Of a DNA stretch of 64,000 nucleotides, positions 35,669 through 43,543 are shown piece after piece. This DNA is from Oleiagrimonas sp963747595 (GTDB lineage Bacteria; Pseudomonadota; Gammaproteobacteria; Xanthomonadales; Rhodanobacteraceae). How positions within the stretch are numbered: the first letter of the stretch is position 1; the number at the start of each line of letters is the position of its first letter. The DNA lies in assembly GCA_963747595.1 (NCBI GenBank), contig CAVVFO010000001.1, positions 682,001-746,000 of the forward strand, given 5' to 3'. The position numbers and the translations under genes are program-made. The notes under the pieces are model-generated. The model did not search any database, was not told the origin of the DNA, and worked only from the letters and a program-made list of their open reading frames with translations.

Positions 35669-36358
35669 ATGAATCTTCTCGCCATCGAAACCTCTACCGA
35701 ATCGTGTTCCGTTGCCTTGCTGAGCGGCGATACGTTGCTCGACCGCAGCGAGGTGGCCCCGCGCCGTCATGCCGAGCTGGTGCTGCCGATGGCCGAGGCG
35801 TTGCTTGCCGAGGCCGGTTTGCTGCGGTCGCAACTGGATGTAATTGCCGTGGGCCGTGGTCCTGGCGCTTTCACGGGCGTGCGTCTCGGCGTATCGATGG
35901 CGCAGGGCCTGGCATTCGCGCTGGGCGTGCAGGTGGTGACGATATCGTCGCTGGCGGCGCTGGCGAGCGGAGCCCCAGAGGGCGCGGCGGCGATCCTTGC
36001 GGTGATTGATGCACGCATGGGCGAGGTCTATGCGGGCAGCTATCGACGCCGCGCGGATGGAGGGCTGGAATCACTGATCGACGACTGTGTCTGCGCCCCG
36101 GATATGGTCGAGGTTCCGGCCCGTGAAACTGTCAGCGTGATCGGTACGGGGTGGTCCGCGTATGGCGATGTGCTGGCCCAGCGCCTGGCGGCGGCGCCGG
36201 CGTGGGCCGATGGCGAGTGCTATCCGCAGGCGCGCAATGTGGCGCGACTGGCCGCTCCGGTATTCGCCGGCGGTGGCGGCGAAGCGCCGGAGTTGGCGCT
36301 TCCGGTGTACCTGCGCGACAAGGTGGCGCAGACGCTGGTCGAACGCGGACGAGCTTGA
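35669..36358 (+). CDS. tsaB: tRNA t6A biosynthesis protein TsaB
   Basis: A 229-residue scaffold protein of the ASKHA fold that pairs with TsaD, and with TsaE encoded at 2451, to make the t6A modification. It begins MNLLAIETSTESCSVALL, the family N-terminus, with GRGPGAFTGVRLGVSMAQGL near residue 68 and VIDARMGEVYAG near 112. The C-terminal part is variable, as usual. The ATG at 35669 is preferred over an upstream ATG because it begins at the conserved strand and follows GACAAT by 7 nt. It is followed by a palindromic repeat. Confidence 0.94.
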   Translation: MNLLAIETSTESCSVALLSGDTLLDRSEVAPRRHAELVLPMAEALLAEAGLLRSQLDVIAVGRGPGAFTGVRLGVSMAQGLAFALGVQVVTISSLAALASGAPEGAAAILAVIDARMGEVYAGSYRRRADGGLESLIDDCVCAPDMVEVPARETVSVIGTGWSAYGDVLAQRLAAAPAWADGECYPQARNVARLAAPVFAGGGGEAPELALPVYLRDKVAQTLVERGRA

Positions 36359-36363
36359 AGAAG

Positions 36364-36468
36364 TAGGTGGCCTCAAGGAGCAAGGCACGGGAGGCGCCTG
36401 TTCGTGATCAATACCGTGTTTTCCGCAAGCAGGCGGATCCGTCGCCGAGTCTCCTTGATCCGCCGCAC
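36364..36468. repeat. Interspersed palindromic repeat, copy 6
   Basis: Fills the space between the convergent tsaB and yeiH-like genes. It includes GCCTCAAGGAGC, a diverged left inner block, GCAAGCAGGCGGATCCGTCG and CTCCTTGATCCGCCG. Confidence 0.75.
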
Positions 36469-36475
36469 CTGGTCC

Positions 36476-37501
36476 TCAAAGCTGGCCGAGCAGGAGTTGC
36501 ACGCCCAGGCTGCTCGATGCCACGGCGGCCCAGACGCCCAGTCCGAGCAGGATCGGCTTCGGGCCGGTCGAGGCCATGCGCCGCAGATCCGAGGACAGGC
36601 CCACTCCGCTCAGGGCCACGATGATCATGAATTCGGCACCATTGTGGATCCAGGGCTGCCAGGCGGCGGGGATGAGACCTGCCGTGCGCACTGCCGAGGC
36701 CACGAGGAACCACAGGATGAACCACGGAAAGATGCGCGCCAGCTTGAAATCCGCCGCACCGTGCTTCTTGTGTCGCCAGGCCTCGAGGAAGGCCAGCGCC
36801 AGGCACACTGGAATGATCAGCGTGGCGCGGGTGAGCTTGACGATGGTGGCGAAATCGCCGGCTGCCTTGCTGTAGCTGTAGCCGGCCGCGACCACGGACG
36901 AGGTGTCGTTGATGGCGGTGCCGGCCCACATGCCGAATCCCTGGGCGGACAGGTGCATCAGATGCCCCAGGAAGGGGAACAGCAGCACCGCCACCACGTT
37001 GAACAGGAAGATGGTGGAGATGGCGAACGCGGTGTCGTGGTCATCCGGCTTGATGATGGGCGCGCTGGCGGCGATGGCCGAGCCGCCGCAGATGGCGGTG
37101 CCGACACCGATGAGGATCTTCAGCTTGTCGTGCACGCCCAGCCAGCGCCCCAGCGCCCATGCTGCAACGAAGGCCGTGCTCATGGTCACTGCCGTGACGG
37201 CCAGCGACTGCAGGCCGGTATGGGCGACCTGGGTCAGGCTCAGGCCCAGTCCAAGGGCCACGATGGACCATTGCAGCACCTGTTTGGAGGCGAACTTGAT
37301 GCCGGACCGGAAGGTTGCTGGAGGCGTCATCACGCTGCGCACGATGATGCCCAGAACGATGCCGAACACCGGGCCGCCGATCAGCGGCAGCCAGCCTCCG
37401 AGGATCAACGCGATCACGGCGATCAGGCAGGTCAGTGCCAGACCGGGCACGCGTTCGGCGAAACGGCGGGACGCCGTGGTTTGGGTGGCGGAAGATGTCA
37501 T
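36476..37501 (-). CDS. YeiH-family putative sulfate exporter (UPF0324)
   Basis: A 341-residue integral membrane protein with about 10 helices. Family stretches are GIVLGIIVRS near residue 49, LGLGLSLTQV, GVGTAICGGSAIAASAPII near 140, WAGTAINDTSSVVAAG near 198 and ALSGVGLSSDLRRM near 305. The family is annotated as putative sulfate exporter; its substrate has not been firmly established. In E. coli the homologous yeiH is paired divergently with the LysR gene yeiE, as here, and YeiE has been linked to sulfite stress. The ATG at 37501 is chosen over upstream in-frame starts that would add a non-conserved, low-complexity extension. Confidence 0.85.
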   Translation of the reverse strand: MTSSATQTTASRRFAERVPGLALTCLIAVIALILGGWLPLIGGPVFGIVLGIIVRSVMTPPATFRSGIKFASKQVLQWSIVALGLGLSLTQVAHTGLQSLAVTAVTMSTAFVAAWALGRWLGVHDKLKILIGVGTAICGGSAIAASAPIIKPDDHDTAFAISTIFLFNVVAVLLFPFLGHLMHLSAQGFGMWAGTAINDTSSVVAAGYSYSKAAGDFATIVKLTRATLIIPVCLALAFLEAWRHKKHGAADFKLARIFPWFILWFLVASAVRTAGLIPAAWQPWIHNGAEFMIIVALSGVGLSSDLRRMASTGPKPILLGLGVWAAVASSSLGVQLLLGQL

Positions 37502-37677
37502 GTCCGAGGGCGTGGCGTGGTGGGTGGGATCCGGCCCCGTTTGGAATATGCCCTCCGGAACCATTCGCGTGAGCCAGCGAAGGGCGGTCTGCGCGTTCCC
37601 GCCGGGAGACCTTCGATCCATGTGGTGCAGAGGGAAGGCCCGCTGATCTTAGAGTGGGCATGCGAGAATAAAAATTT

Positions 37678-37694
37678 ATAAATTGTGAATTTAT
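37678..37694. promoter_or_regulatory. AT-rich palindrome, likely LysR-type operator
   Basis: ATAAATTGTGAATTTAT is a perfect 7-bp inverted repeat with a 3-bp spacer in the yeiH/yeiE intergenic region. It lies just upstream of TATAAGAT (37696-37703), the probable yeiE -10, so a bound regulator could block its own promoter. The stretch is strikingly AT-rich for this genome. Confidence 0.6.
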
Positions 37695-37709
37695 GTATAA
37701 GATTATTTG

Positions 37710-38606
37710 ATGATTGGCATCAGCCCCCGTCACCTTGAGGTCTTCGCCGCTGTGGCTGCCGGCGGCAGCGTGCGTGCGGCAGCAGCGGAGCTGCACCTGA
37801 CCCAGCCCGCGGTGAGCATGGCGTTGGCAGAGCTGGAGCGGCAGCTGGGCGTGAAATTGTTCGACCGGATTCGCGGGCGGGTAAGCATCAATGCCCACGG
37901 GCGCGAGTTATTGCCGGACGCGCTGGAAGTGCTGCAGCGGCTGCGGGATTTCCAGCAGCAGGCCTCGGCGGGCGCGCAGACGTTGCGCGGCGAATTGCGT
38001 CTGGGCGCCAGCAATACGGTGGGCAATTACCGCGTGGGGGAATTGCTGGGCGGATTCGTCGAGGCCTATCCCGATGTCTCGGTGCGCCTCAGCGTGGACA
38101 ACACCGAAGCCATCGTGAGCGGGCTTCTGGCGCTGGAAATGGATGTGGCCTGTGTTGAAGGGCCGGTCAACGATGCGCGGCTCGATGTACGTGCGTGGCG
38201 GGAGGATCACCTTGTCGTATGTGTGCGGCCGGATCACCTGCTGGCACGCACGCGCTGTCTGCAGCCGGCCGATTTCGCCGGTGTGCGATGGATCCTGCGC
38301 GAGCGCGGCTCGGCGACGCGGCGGCTCAGCGAACGCGCGCTGGAGCGGCTGCCGCAGGGCCACATGGTACTGGAGCTCGGGCAGGTGGAATCAATCAAGC
38401 AGGCGGTGATCGCCGGGCTGGGAATTGCCTGTCTGCCGGCGGTGGCGGTCACCGACGCTGTCGCCGCGGGTCGTCTCACGGTCTTGCGGACCCCGTTCCT
38501 GGACCTCACGCGGCGCATGTCGTTGGTGGTGCACCGTGCGCGTTATCACAGTGCCGTGGTAGCGGCCTTTGCGCGTTCGGTTACAGGGGATTCGATGGCG
38601 TCCTGA
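37710..38606 (+). CDS. LysR-family regulator, YeiE-like
   Basis: A 298-residue transcription factor with an N-terminal winged helix-turn-helix (PRHLEVFAAVAAGGSVRAAA then LTQPAVSMALAELERQLGVKL, residues 5-50) and a periplasmic-binding-like effector domain (about 90-295). The unusual SVRAAAAELHLTQPAVS stretch and the overall length resemble YeiE/CysL proteins, whose ligand is reported to be sulfite. It diverges from a yeiH-like transporter gene and probably controls it and itself through the palindrome at 37678-37694. The ATG at 37710 follows a -10-like TAAGAT by 6 nt. Its last 26 bp overlap the 3' end of the convergent ptsI gene. Confidence 0.87.
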   Translation: MIGISPRHLEVFAAVAAGGSVRAAAAELHLTQPAVSMALAELERQLGVKLFDRIRGRVSINAHGRELLPDALEVLQRLRDFQQQASAGAQTLRGELRLGASNTVGNYRVGELLGGFVEAYPDVSVRLSVDNTEAIVSGLLALEMDVACVEGPVNDARLDVRAWREDHLVVCVRPDHLLARTRCLQPADFAGVRWILRERGSATRRLSERALERLPQGHMVLELGQVESIKQAVIAGLGIACLPAVAVTDAVAAGRLTVLRTPFLDLTRRMSLVVHRARYHSAVVAAFARSVTGDSMAS

Positions 38607-40353
38607 CGCCGGACGGATCCGGCACGGCCTGGCGCAGAAGTGCCTCGACTTCATCGCGGCTGGCTGCGCGCATCAGGCGCGCGCCGAGCTTGCGCAGCGA
38701 GCGGCGTTCGAGACCGGACAGGCGGTCCCTGACGAGCAGCAACTGACTGGGATGCATGCTGAAATCGGTGAGGCCGAGCGCCAGAAGCAATGGCGTGAAT
38801 GCCGGATCGCCGCCGATTTCACCGCACAGGCTGACCGATTTTCCGGCACGATGGGCCGAGGCGATGACATGGCCGAGCAGGCGAAGCAACGGCGGCTGCA
38901 GGGGGTCGTAAAGCGTCCCCAGCGCATCATTGTTACGATCGGCGGCCAGCACGTACTGGGCCAGATCGTTGGACCCGATGGCCAGGAAATCCGATTCTTC
39001 CAGAATGGCGCGTACGCCGATGGCTGCGGCAGGGACTTCGATCATGGCGCCCACTTCGATGTCTTCGGAAGGCTCGTGGCCTTCGTGGCGCAGGTCGCGT
39101 GCACACATGTCGATGAGCGTGCGAACCGACTTGATCTCGTCGACCTGGGTAACCATGGGTACCAGGATGCGCACCGGGCCGTAGGTGGCTGCGCGCAGCA
39201 TGGCACGCAACTGCGCGGTGAAAATGGAGGGATAGCGCAGCGACAGCCGCACGCCGCGCACGCCCAGCGCCGGGTTGTCCTCGTCGCGCAGCGTCAGTCC
39301 GGCCGAATCGGCCTTGTCCGCGCCCAGGTCCAGAGTGCGGATGGTGACCGGCAGGCCGCCCATCCCCAGCACCAGCTCACGGTAGGCGTTGAATTGTTCC
39401 TCTTCGTCCGGGATGCCCTTGCGCTTGAGGAACAGGAACTCCGTGCGGTACAGGCCGATGCCGCAGGCGCCGCGCGCGCGCGCCTGTGCCACGTCGCTGG
39501 GCAGCTCGGCGTTGGCGAACAGGCGGATATCCACATTGTCGGCAGTCCGTGTGGGTGCTGTGGCCAGGGCGGCCAGGCGACGGCCCTCGCGCGCGGCGTC
39601 GCGCTGCCAGGCGCGGTAGCGCGACAGGTCGTGGGCGTTGGGGTGGATCACCACCTCGCCGGCTTCGCCATCCAGCAGGACCAGATCGCTGTCGCCGATG
39701 GCTGCCAGTGCGTCGTTGGCACCCACCAGCATCGGCAGGTTCAGGCTGCGCGCGAGGATGGCGCTGTGCGAGTAAACGCTGCCGCCGACGGCGACCACAC
39801 CCAGCAACCCCTGGCCGGACAGGTTGGCCATGTCGGCCGGAGCGATGGTGTGCGCGATCTGGATCTCGCCCACGCGTGCAGCCAGCTTGCGCTCTTCGCG
39901 GCTGGTCTGGCGCAGCAGTGCGGCCATGACGCGGCCGATGACCTGATCGACATCCTCGCGGCGGCTTTTCAGATACGGGTCGTCCATCGCCTCGAACGCG
40001 GCGCTGAGGCGGTCGCCCTGGATTTTCAACGCAGCACCGGCGCGGCGCTTCTCGTGGCGCACCAGGTGGTCCAGGCCCCTGAGCAGCGAGACGTCCTCCA
40101 GCATCAGGGTGTGCGCATCGATGAACTCGCCGACCTCGCGCGCCAGATCGCCCTGCAGCTTGCCGCGCAACTGCTGCAGCTCATCGTGGGCGCTGGCGAT
40201 GGCGGCATGCAGCCGTTCCAGTTCCGCGTCGACTTCGTCCGCTTCCAGGGGCCGCGGGTCGATGCTGTATTCGTTGGGCTGCACCAGACGCGCACGGCCC
40301 AGGGCCATGCCGCGTGCAGCGATGGTGCCTTCGAGCACCTTTCTCATGGCCAC
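38581..40353 (-). CDS. ptsI: PTS enzyme I (phosphoenolpyruvate-protein phosphotransferase)
   Basis: A 590-residue first enzyme of the phosphotransferase system: it takes phosphate from PEP and passes it to HPr. The HPr-binding N-domain is followed by the phospho-histidine site GGSVYSHSAILARSLNLP near residue 200, where the usual Thr before Ser-His is Tyr. The PEP-binding barrel shows GIGLYRTEFLF near 300, GGLPVTIRTLDLGADK, and FLAIGSNDLAQY near 455, with the late Cys in SLCGEIGGDP. There is no N-terminal GAF domain, so it is ptsI and not ptsP. Gene order hprK-rapZ-EIIA-ptsH-ptsI without EIIB/C components points to regulation. It overlaps the convergent LysR gene by 26 bp. Confidence 0.93.
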   Translation of the reverse strand: MAMRKVLEGTIAARGMALGRARLVQPNEYSIDPRPLEADEVDAELERLHAAIASAHDELQQLRGKLQGDLAREVGEFIDAHTLMLEDVSLLRGLDHLVRHEKRRAGAALKIQGDRLSAAFEAMDDPYLKSRREDVDQVIGRVMAALLRQTSREERKLAARVGEIQIAHTIAPADMANLSGQGLLGVVAVGGSVYSHSAILARSLNLPMLVGANDALAAIGDSDLVLLDGEAGEVVIHPNAHDLSRYRAWQRDAAREGRRLAALATAPTRTADNVDIRLFANAELPSDVAQARARGACGIGLYRTEFLFLKRKGIPDEEEQFNAYRELVLGMGGLPVTIRTLDLGADKADSAGLTLRDEDNPALGVRGVRLSLRYPSIFTAQLRAMLRAATYGPVRILVPMVTQVDEIKSVRTLIDMCARDLRHEGHEPSEDIEVGAMIEVPAAAIGVRAILEESDFLAIGSNDLAQYVLAADRNNDALGTLYDPLQPPLLRLLGHVIASAHRAGKSVSLCGEIGGDPAFTPLLLALGLTDFSMHPSQLLLVRDRLSGLERRSLRKLGARLMRAASRDEVEALLRQAVPDPSGVRTPSNPL

Positions 40354-40357
40354 CGTC

Positions 40358-40627
40358 TCATGCGCCCTCGTCGAATTTGCGTGCGAACAGGTCGGCTACC
40401 GCCTCCACCGCGGCGTCTTCGTCCTCGCCGTCGGCACGGATGATCAGCGACGTGCCGTGGCCGGCAGCCAGCATCATCACTCCCATGATGCTGCGCGCAT
40501 TGATCTCGCGCGTGCGGTCCACCAGCCATACGGTGGCCTTGTATTTCTGTACCAGCTGCACCAGCTTGGCCGAGGCGCGGGCGTGCAGGCCCAACTGGTT
40601 GGTGACGGCAATCTCTTGTTCACGCAT
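40358..40627 (-). CDS. ptsH: PTS phosphocarrier protein HPr
   Basis: An 89-residue phosphocarrier. The active His lies in NQLGLHARASAKLVQ (about position 15), and the regulatory serine in NARSIMGVMMLAAGHGT (about position 46), the residue that HPr kinase HprK modifies. Both sites are intact, so PEP-dependent and ATP-dependent control can meet on this protein. It overlaps the EIIA gene by 8 bp and is followed by ptsI after 4 bp. Confidence 0.95.
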   Translation of the reverse strand: MREQEIAVTNQLGLHARASAKLVQLVQKYKATVWLVDRTREINARSIMGVMMLAAGHGTSLIIRADGEDEDAAVEAVADLFARKFDEGA

Positions 40628-41012
40628 GGTCGATCAGGATGCCTCCGCGACCTCCGCTGGCGGCAATCTCGGCGATCTCCTCCAGCGGTTTGTCGGCATA
40701 GTTGAAAACGCGCAGCAGCATGGGCAGGTTCAGGCCCGAGACGCAGCGCACATGGACGCCCAGGTCGCTCAGCGACAGGCCGATATTGCAGGGGGTGGCG
40801 CCGTAGAGGTCGGAGAGCACCAGAACGCCATCGCCACTGTCCAGGGTACGCACATGGTGCACGGACAGCGAGCGCATGTCCTCGGTATCGGCATCTGCCG
40901 GGATTTCGGCGGCGCGGACCTTCAGCGGCAGTCGCGGCATCACATGACGCGCCGCCGTGATCAGCGCGTTGCCGACGCCTTCGTGCGTCATCAGCAGGAC
41001 TCCGACGCTCAT
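40620..41012 (-). CDS. PTS EIIA component, mannose family
   Basis: A 130-residue single-domain EIIA(Man). The phosphorylated His is in LLMTHEGVGNAL near residue 10, and VLVLSDLYGATPCN near residue 65 is family-typical. It has no fused EIIB and no EIIC/EIID genes nearby, so it cannot import sugar on its own and is likely a signalling acceptor of phosphate from HPr. Homologues occupy this position in other proteobacteria with HprK. It starts 3 bp after the rapZ stop. Confidence 0.92.
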   Translation of the reverse strand: MSVGVLLMTHEGVGNALITAARHVMPRLPLKVRAAEIPADADTEDMRSLSVHHVRTLDSGDGVLVLSDLYGATPCNIGLSLSDLGVHVRCVSGLNLPMLLRVFNYADKPLEEIAEIAASGGRGGILIDHA

Positions 41013-41015
41013 GAT

Positions 41016-41894
41016 TCAATCCAGTTCGCGATGAAAGGCGATGACGTCGCGATGATGCTGGCGGCAGTGCTCGGCCAGTTTCTCCACGAAATACACCGAA
41101 CGATGCCGGCCGCCGGTGCAGCCCACCGACACGGTGACGTAGCTGCGGTCGACCATCTGGAAGCGCGGTAGCCATGTCTCCAGGAATTGCTTGATGTCCT
41201 GGAGATATTCGCCGACCTGCGGCTGTTTTTCGAGAAACTCGCGTACCGGCGCATCCTTGCCTGTCAGTGGCCGCAGCGGTGGTTCCCAGTGCGGGTTGGG
41301 CAGGCAACGCACGTCGAAGACGAAATCGGCATCCAGCGGCAGGCCGCGCTTGAACGCGAACGATTCGAACATCAGCGTCAGGCCTTCGGCGCGCGAGGCG
41401 AACTCCGTGGCGATCTGGCGCCGTAGCTGGTGCACGTTCAGATTGCTGGTGTCCACGACGTTTTCGGCGATGTCGGCCAGTGGCTTGAGCAGCGCGCGTT
41501 CCATGGCGATGGCATCGGCCAGCGAGCGGCTTTCCGCGGCCAGCGGATGGCGGCGACGGGTTTCGGAATAACGTTTGAGAAGCACCTCGTCGCTGGAGTC
41601 GACGAATACCAGGTGCACGTTGACGCCGCTGGCGGCCAGTGCCGAGAGCATGCCCGGCATGCGCTCGAGGTCCTCGCTGCGGACATCGATGCCCACCGCG
41701 ATGCGCGGCAGGGTCTCGGGATGGCCGCTTTCCACGGCCTTGACCAGATCCGGCATCAAGGCTGCGGGGAGGTTGTCCACGCAATAGAAATCCAGGTCTT
41801 CCATGGCGCGCAAGGCGATCGTCTTGCCGCCACCGGACATGCCGGTAAGGACGACCACATGCACGTGGTCGGAATTGGGAGCGTGTTCGGTCAT
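41016..41894 (-). CDS. rapZ: RNase adapter protein RapZ
   Basis: A 292-residue P-loop protein. In E. coli RapZ binds the small RNA GlmZ and directs RNase E to it, controlling amino-sugar synthesis. The Walker A motif GMSGGGKTIALRAMED is near residue 18, with DNLPAALMPDLV near 40, and the C-terminal RNA-binding part has SVGCTGGRHRSVYFVEKLA near 255. The glmS leader and GlmZ-like RNAs are not in this window. It is 16 bp downstream of hprK and 3 bp upstream of the EIIA gene. Confidence 0.94.
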   Translation of the reverse strand: MTEHAPNSDHVHVVVLTGMSGGGKTIALRAMEDLDFYCVDNLPAALMPDLVKAVESGHPETLPRIAVGIDVRSEDLERMPGMLSALAASGVNVHLVFVDSSDEVLLKRYSETRRRHPLAAESRSLADAIAMERALLKPLADIAENVVDTSNLNVHQLRRQIATEFASRAEGLTLMFESFAFKRGLPLDADFVFDVRCLPNPHWEPPLRPLTGKDAPVREFLEKQPQVGEYLQDIKQFLETWLPRFQMVDRSYVTVSVGCTGGRHRSVYFVEKLAEHCRQHHRDVIAFHRELD

Positions 41895-41910
41895 GGCTGA
41901 ATCATCAGTT

Positions 41911-42861
41911 TTACCACGGTGGCAGGCGCTGCATCTGATTGGCCTGCCGATCGATGAATGTCTGCGCCGGATCGATGCCGGTGCTTCTGAGCATGTAGGT
42001 GCGCACGGCGGCCTCGGCCAGCACCGAGAGATTGCGGCCCGGCGCCACCGGGATGGTGATCACGGGAACCGCCATGTCCAGCACCTGACGCTCGCCGGTA
42101 TCGCCGGTCAGGCGCGTCATGGCGTCGATTTCCTCGTCCTCGCGCAGCGGTTTCAAGTGTACGATCAGGCGCAGGTACTTGGATTTCTTCACTGCGGTAT
42201 GGCCGAACATCTCGCGCACGTTGAGCACACCCAGTCCACGCACTTCCAGCAGGTTGCGCAACAGTTCGGGACATGTGCCGTCGATGACGTCCGGTGAGAT
42301 CTGGGTGAATTCCGTGGCATCGTCGGCCACCAGGCGATGGCCGCGGCTGACCAGTTCCAGCGCCAGCTCGCTCTTGCCGGAACCGGATGCACCGGTGATC
42401 AGCACGCCGATGGAGTAGACCTCCATGAACACACCGTGCAGCGTGGTGCGCTTGGCCAGCGCCTGCGCCAGGTGGTATTGCAGCCACCCCAGGATCTCGT
42501 GACCACGCCGCGCGCTGACCCACAAGGGTGTGTCGGTTTCCTCGGCGGCCTCGCGCAGATCCGCCGGCACGCTCTGATCCTTGCTGATGATCAGCGCAGT
42601 CGGGTTGTAGGCAACAATCTTCTGCACCGTTTCCCACCGCTGGCGCGAGTCCAGGGCATCGAGGTAGCGCAGCTCCTCGGAGCCGATGATCTGCACCTTG
42701 TTGGGATAGATCACGTTGAGGTAGCCGACCAGCGATGGACGTCGCGACAGCGTTTCGCCCGGCTCCAGACGCCGCGATTCGCCGCTGACGCCGGCGATCC
42801 AGCGCAACGCCATGCGTTCCTGCACGTTTTCGAAAAGTTGGCGTGCGGTGATCTGTTCCAC
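41911..42861 (-). CDS. hprK: HPr kinase/phosphorylase (GTG start)
   Basis: A 316-residue bifunctional enzyme that phosphorylates HPr on Ser46 and reverses the reaction. The P-loop GVLITGASGSGKSELALEL is near residue 150, followed by LVADDATEF, RGLGVLNVREMFG and the K3-type motif VAPGRNLSVLAEAAVR near 270. The only start consistent with the family is the GTG at 42859-42861, giving MEQITARQLFENVQ; upstream sequence in frame looks non-coding. In relatives a ptsN gene often lies between hpf and hprK; here that gap holds only a palindromic repeat. Confidence 0.92.
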   Translation of the reverse strand: MEQITARQLFENVQERMALRWIAGVSGESRRLEPGETLSRRPSLVGYLNVIYPNKVQIIGSEELRYLDALDSRQRWETVQKIVAYNPTALIISKDQSVPADLREAAEETDTPLWVSARRGHEILGWLQYHLAQALAKRTTLHGVFMEVYSIGVLITGASGSGKSELALELVSRGHRLVADDATEFTQISPDVIDGTCPELLRNLLEVRGLGVLNVREMFGHTAVKKSKYLRLIVHLKPLREDEEIDAMTRLTGDTGERQVLDMAVPVITIPVAPGRNLSVLAEAAVRTYMLRSTGIDPAQTFIDRQANQMQRLPPW

Positions 42862-42967
42862 GGAAGAGCCGTCTGGTCGCTGGCGGCCGGATGATCGGCC
42901 TTGGAACGACCATTGTGCCAGTTCGCGGGCCGGGCGTCGCCGCGCGACGGTGTCACGTACCCCGGAG

Positions 42968-43078
42968 GCAGGGCGGCTCAAGGAGCAATGTGACGCAGCC
43001 GCCTGCTTGCGGGAGAGGCCGGGCTGCAATCAGCAAGCAGGCGAATCCATCCCTGGCGTTCCTCGCTCCGCCCTGCGG
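42968..43078. repeat. Interspersed palindromic repeat, copy 7
   Basis: Between hprK and hpf: GCAGGGCGGCTCAAGGAGC, CAGCCGCCTGCTTGC, inverted GCAAGCAGGCGAATCC, and the end CTCGCTCCGCCCTGCGG. Inner blocks are partly diverged. Confidence 0.8.
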
Positions 43079-43095
43079 ACGCGTTGGCGTCGGGA

Positions 43096-43416
43096 TCAGC
43101 CCAGGCGGGCTTCGCGTGCTTCTTCGCGATGGTGATCGGTGAGCTTTTCCTTGTGCTTGCGCAGCTGCGCGTCGAGCTTGTGGATCATGGTGTCGATCGA
43201 GGCATACATGTCGCTGTCGGCGGCGGCGGCGTGCAACAGGCAGCCGCTGGCGGCCAGGGTACCTTCGGCCTTGTGTTCGAGTTTCTCCACGGAGAGGACG
43301 ACGTTGAGGGAGGTGATGTGATCGAAGTGCCGGGTGAGGACATCGAGCTTGGACTGCACGTGATCGCGCAAGGCCGGGGTGATATCGATCTTGTGGCCGC
43401 TGAGCTGAACTTGCAT
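43096..43416 (-). CDS. hpf: Ribosome hibernation promoting factor (short HPF)
   Basis: A 106-residue protein that binds the 30S decoding region and stabilises idle ribosomes. It begins MQVQLSGHKIDITPALRDHV and ends with a basic helix (LDAQLRKHKEKLTDHHREEA). The length matches the short HPF/YfiA class. The strongest Shine-Dalgarno sequence in this block, AGGAGG, lies 5 nt upstream of the ATG. A stem-loop (GCCGC / GCGGC, 43448-43462) lies in its leader. Its position directly downstream of rpoN is conserved in gammaproteobacteria. Confidence 0.95.
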   Translation of the reverse strand: MQVQLSGHKIDITPALRDHVQSKLDVLTRHFDHITSLNVVLSVEKLEHKAEGTLAASGCLLHAAAADSDMYASIDTMIHKLDAQLRKHKEKLTDHHREEAREARLG

Positions 43417-43543
43417 GTGCGCCTCCTGGTTCTTTTTTTGTATGGACGCCGCGATGTGCGGCGGACGGAACACCGGCGATGCGTTGTCGATGCTCCTGAT
43501 AATGCGAATGCGCAGACGTCGGGAAGTTCCCCTCGCGCCGGCT

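Noticed and set aside
42862..43095. A ptsN gene or remnant between hpf and hprK
   Set aside because: The stretch is filled by a palindromic repeat and a short promoter region; no EIIA(Ntr) motif is visible in any frame.
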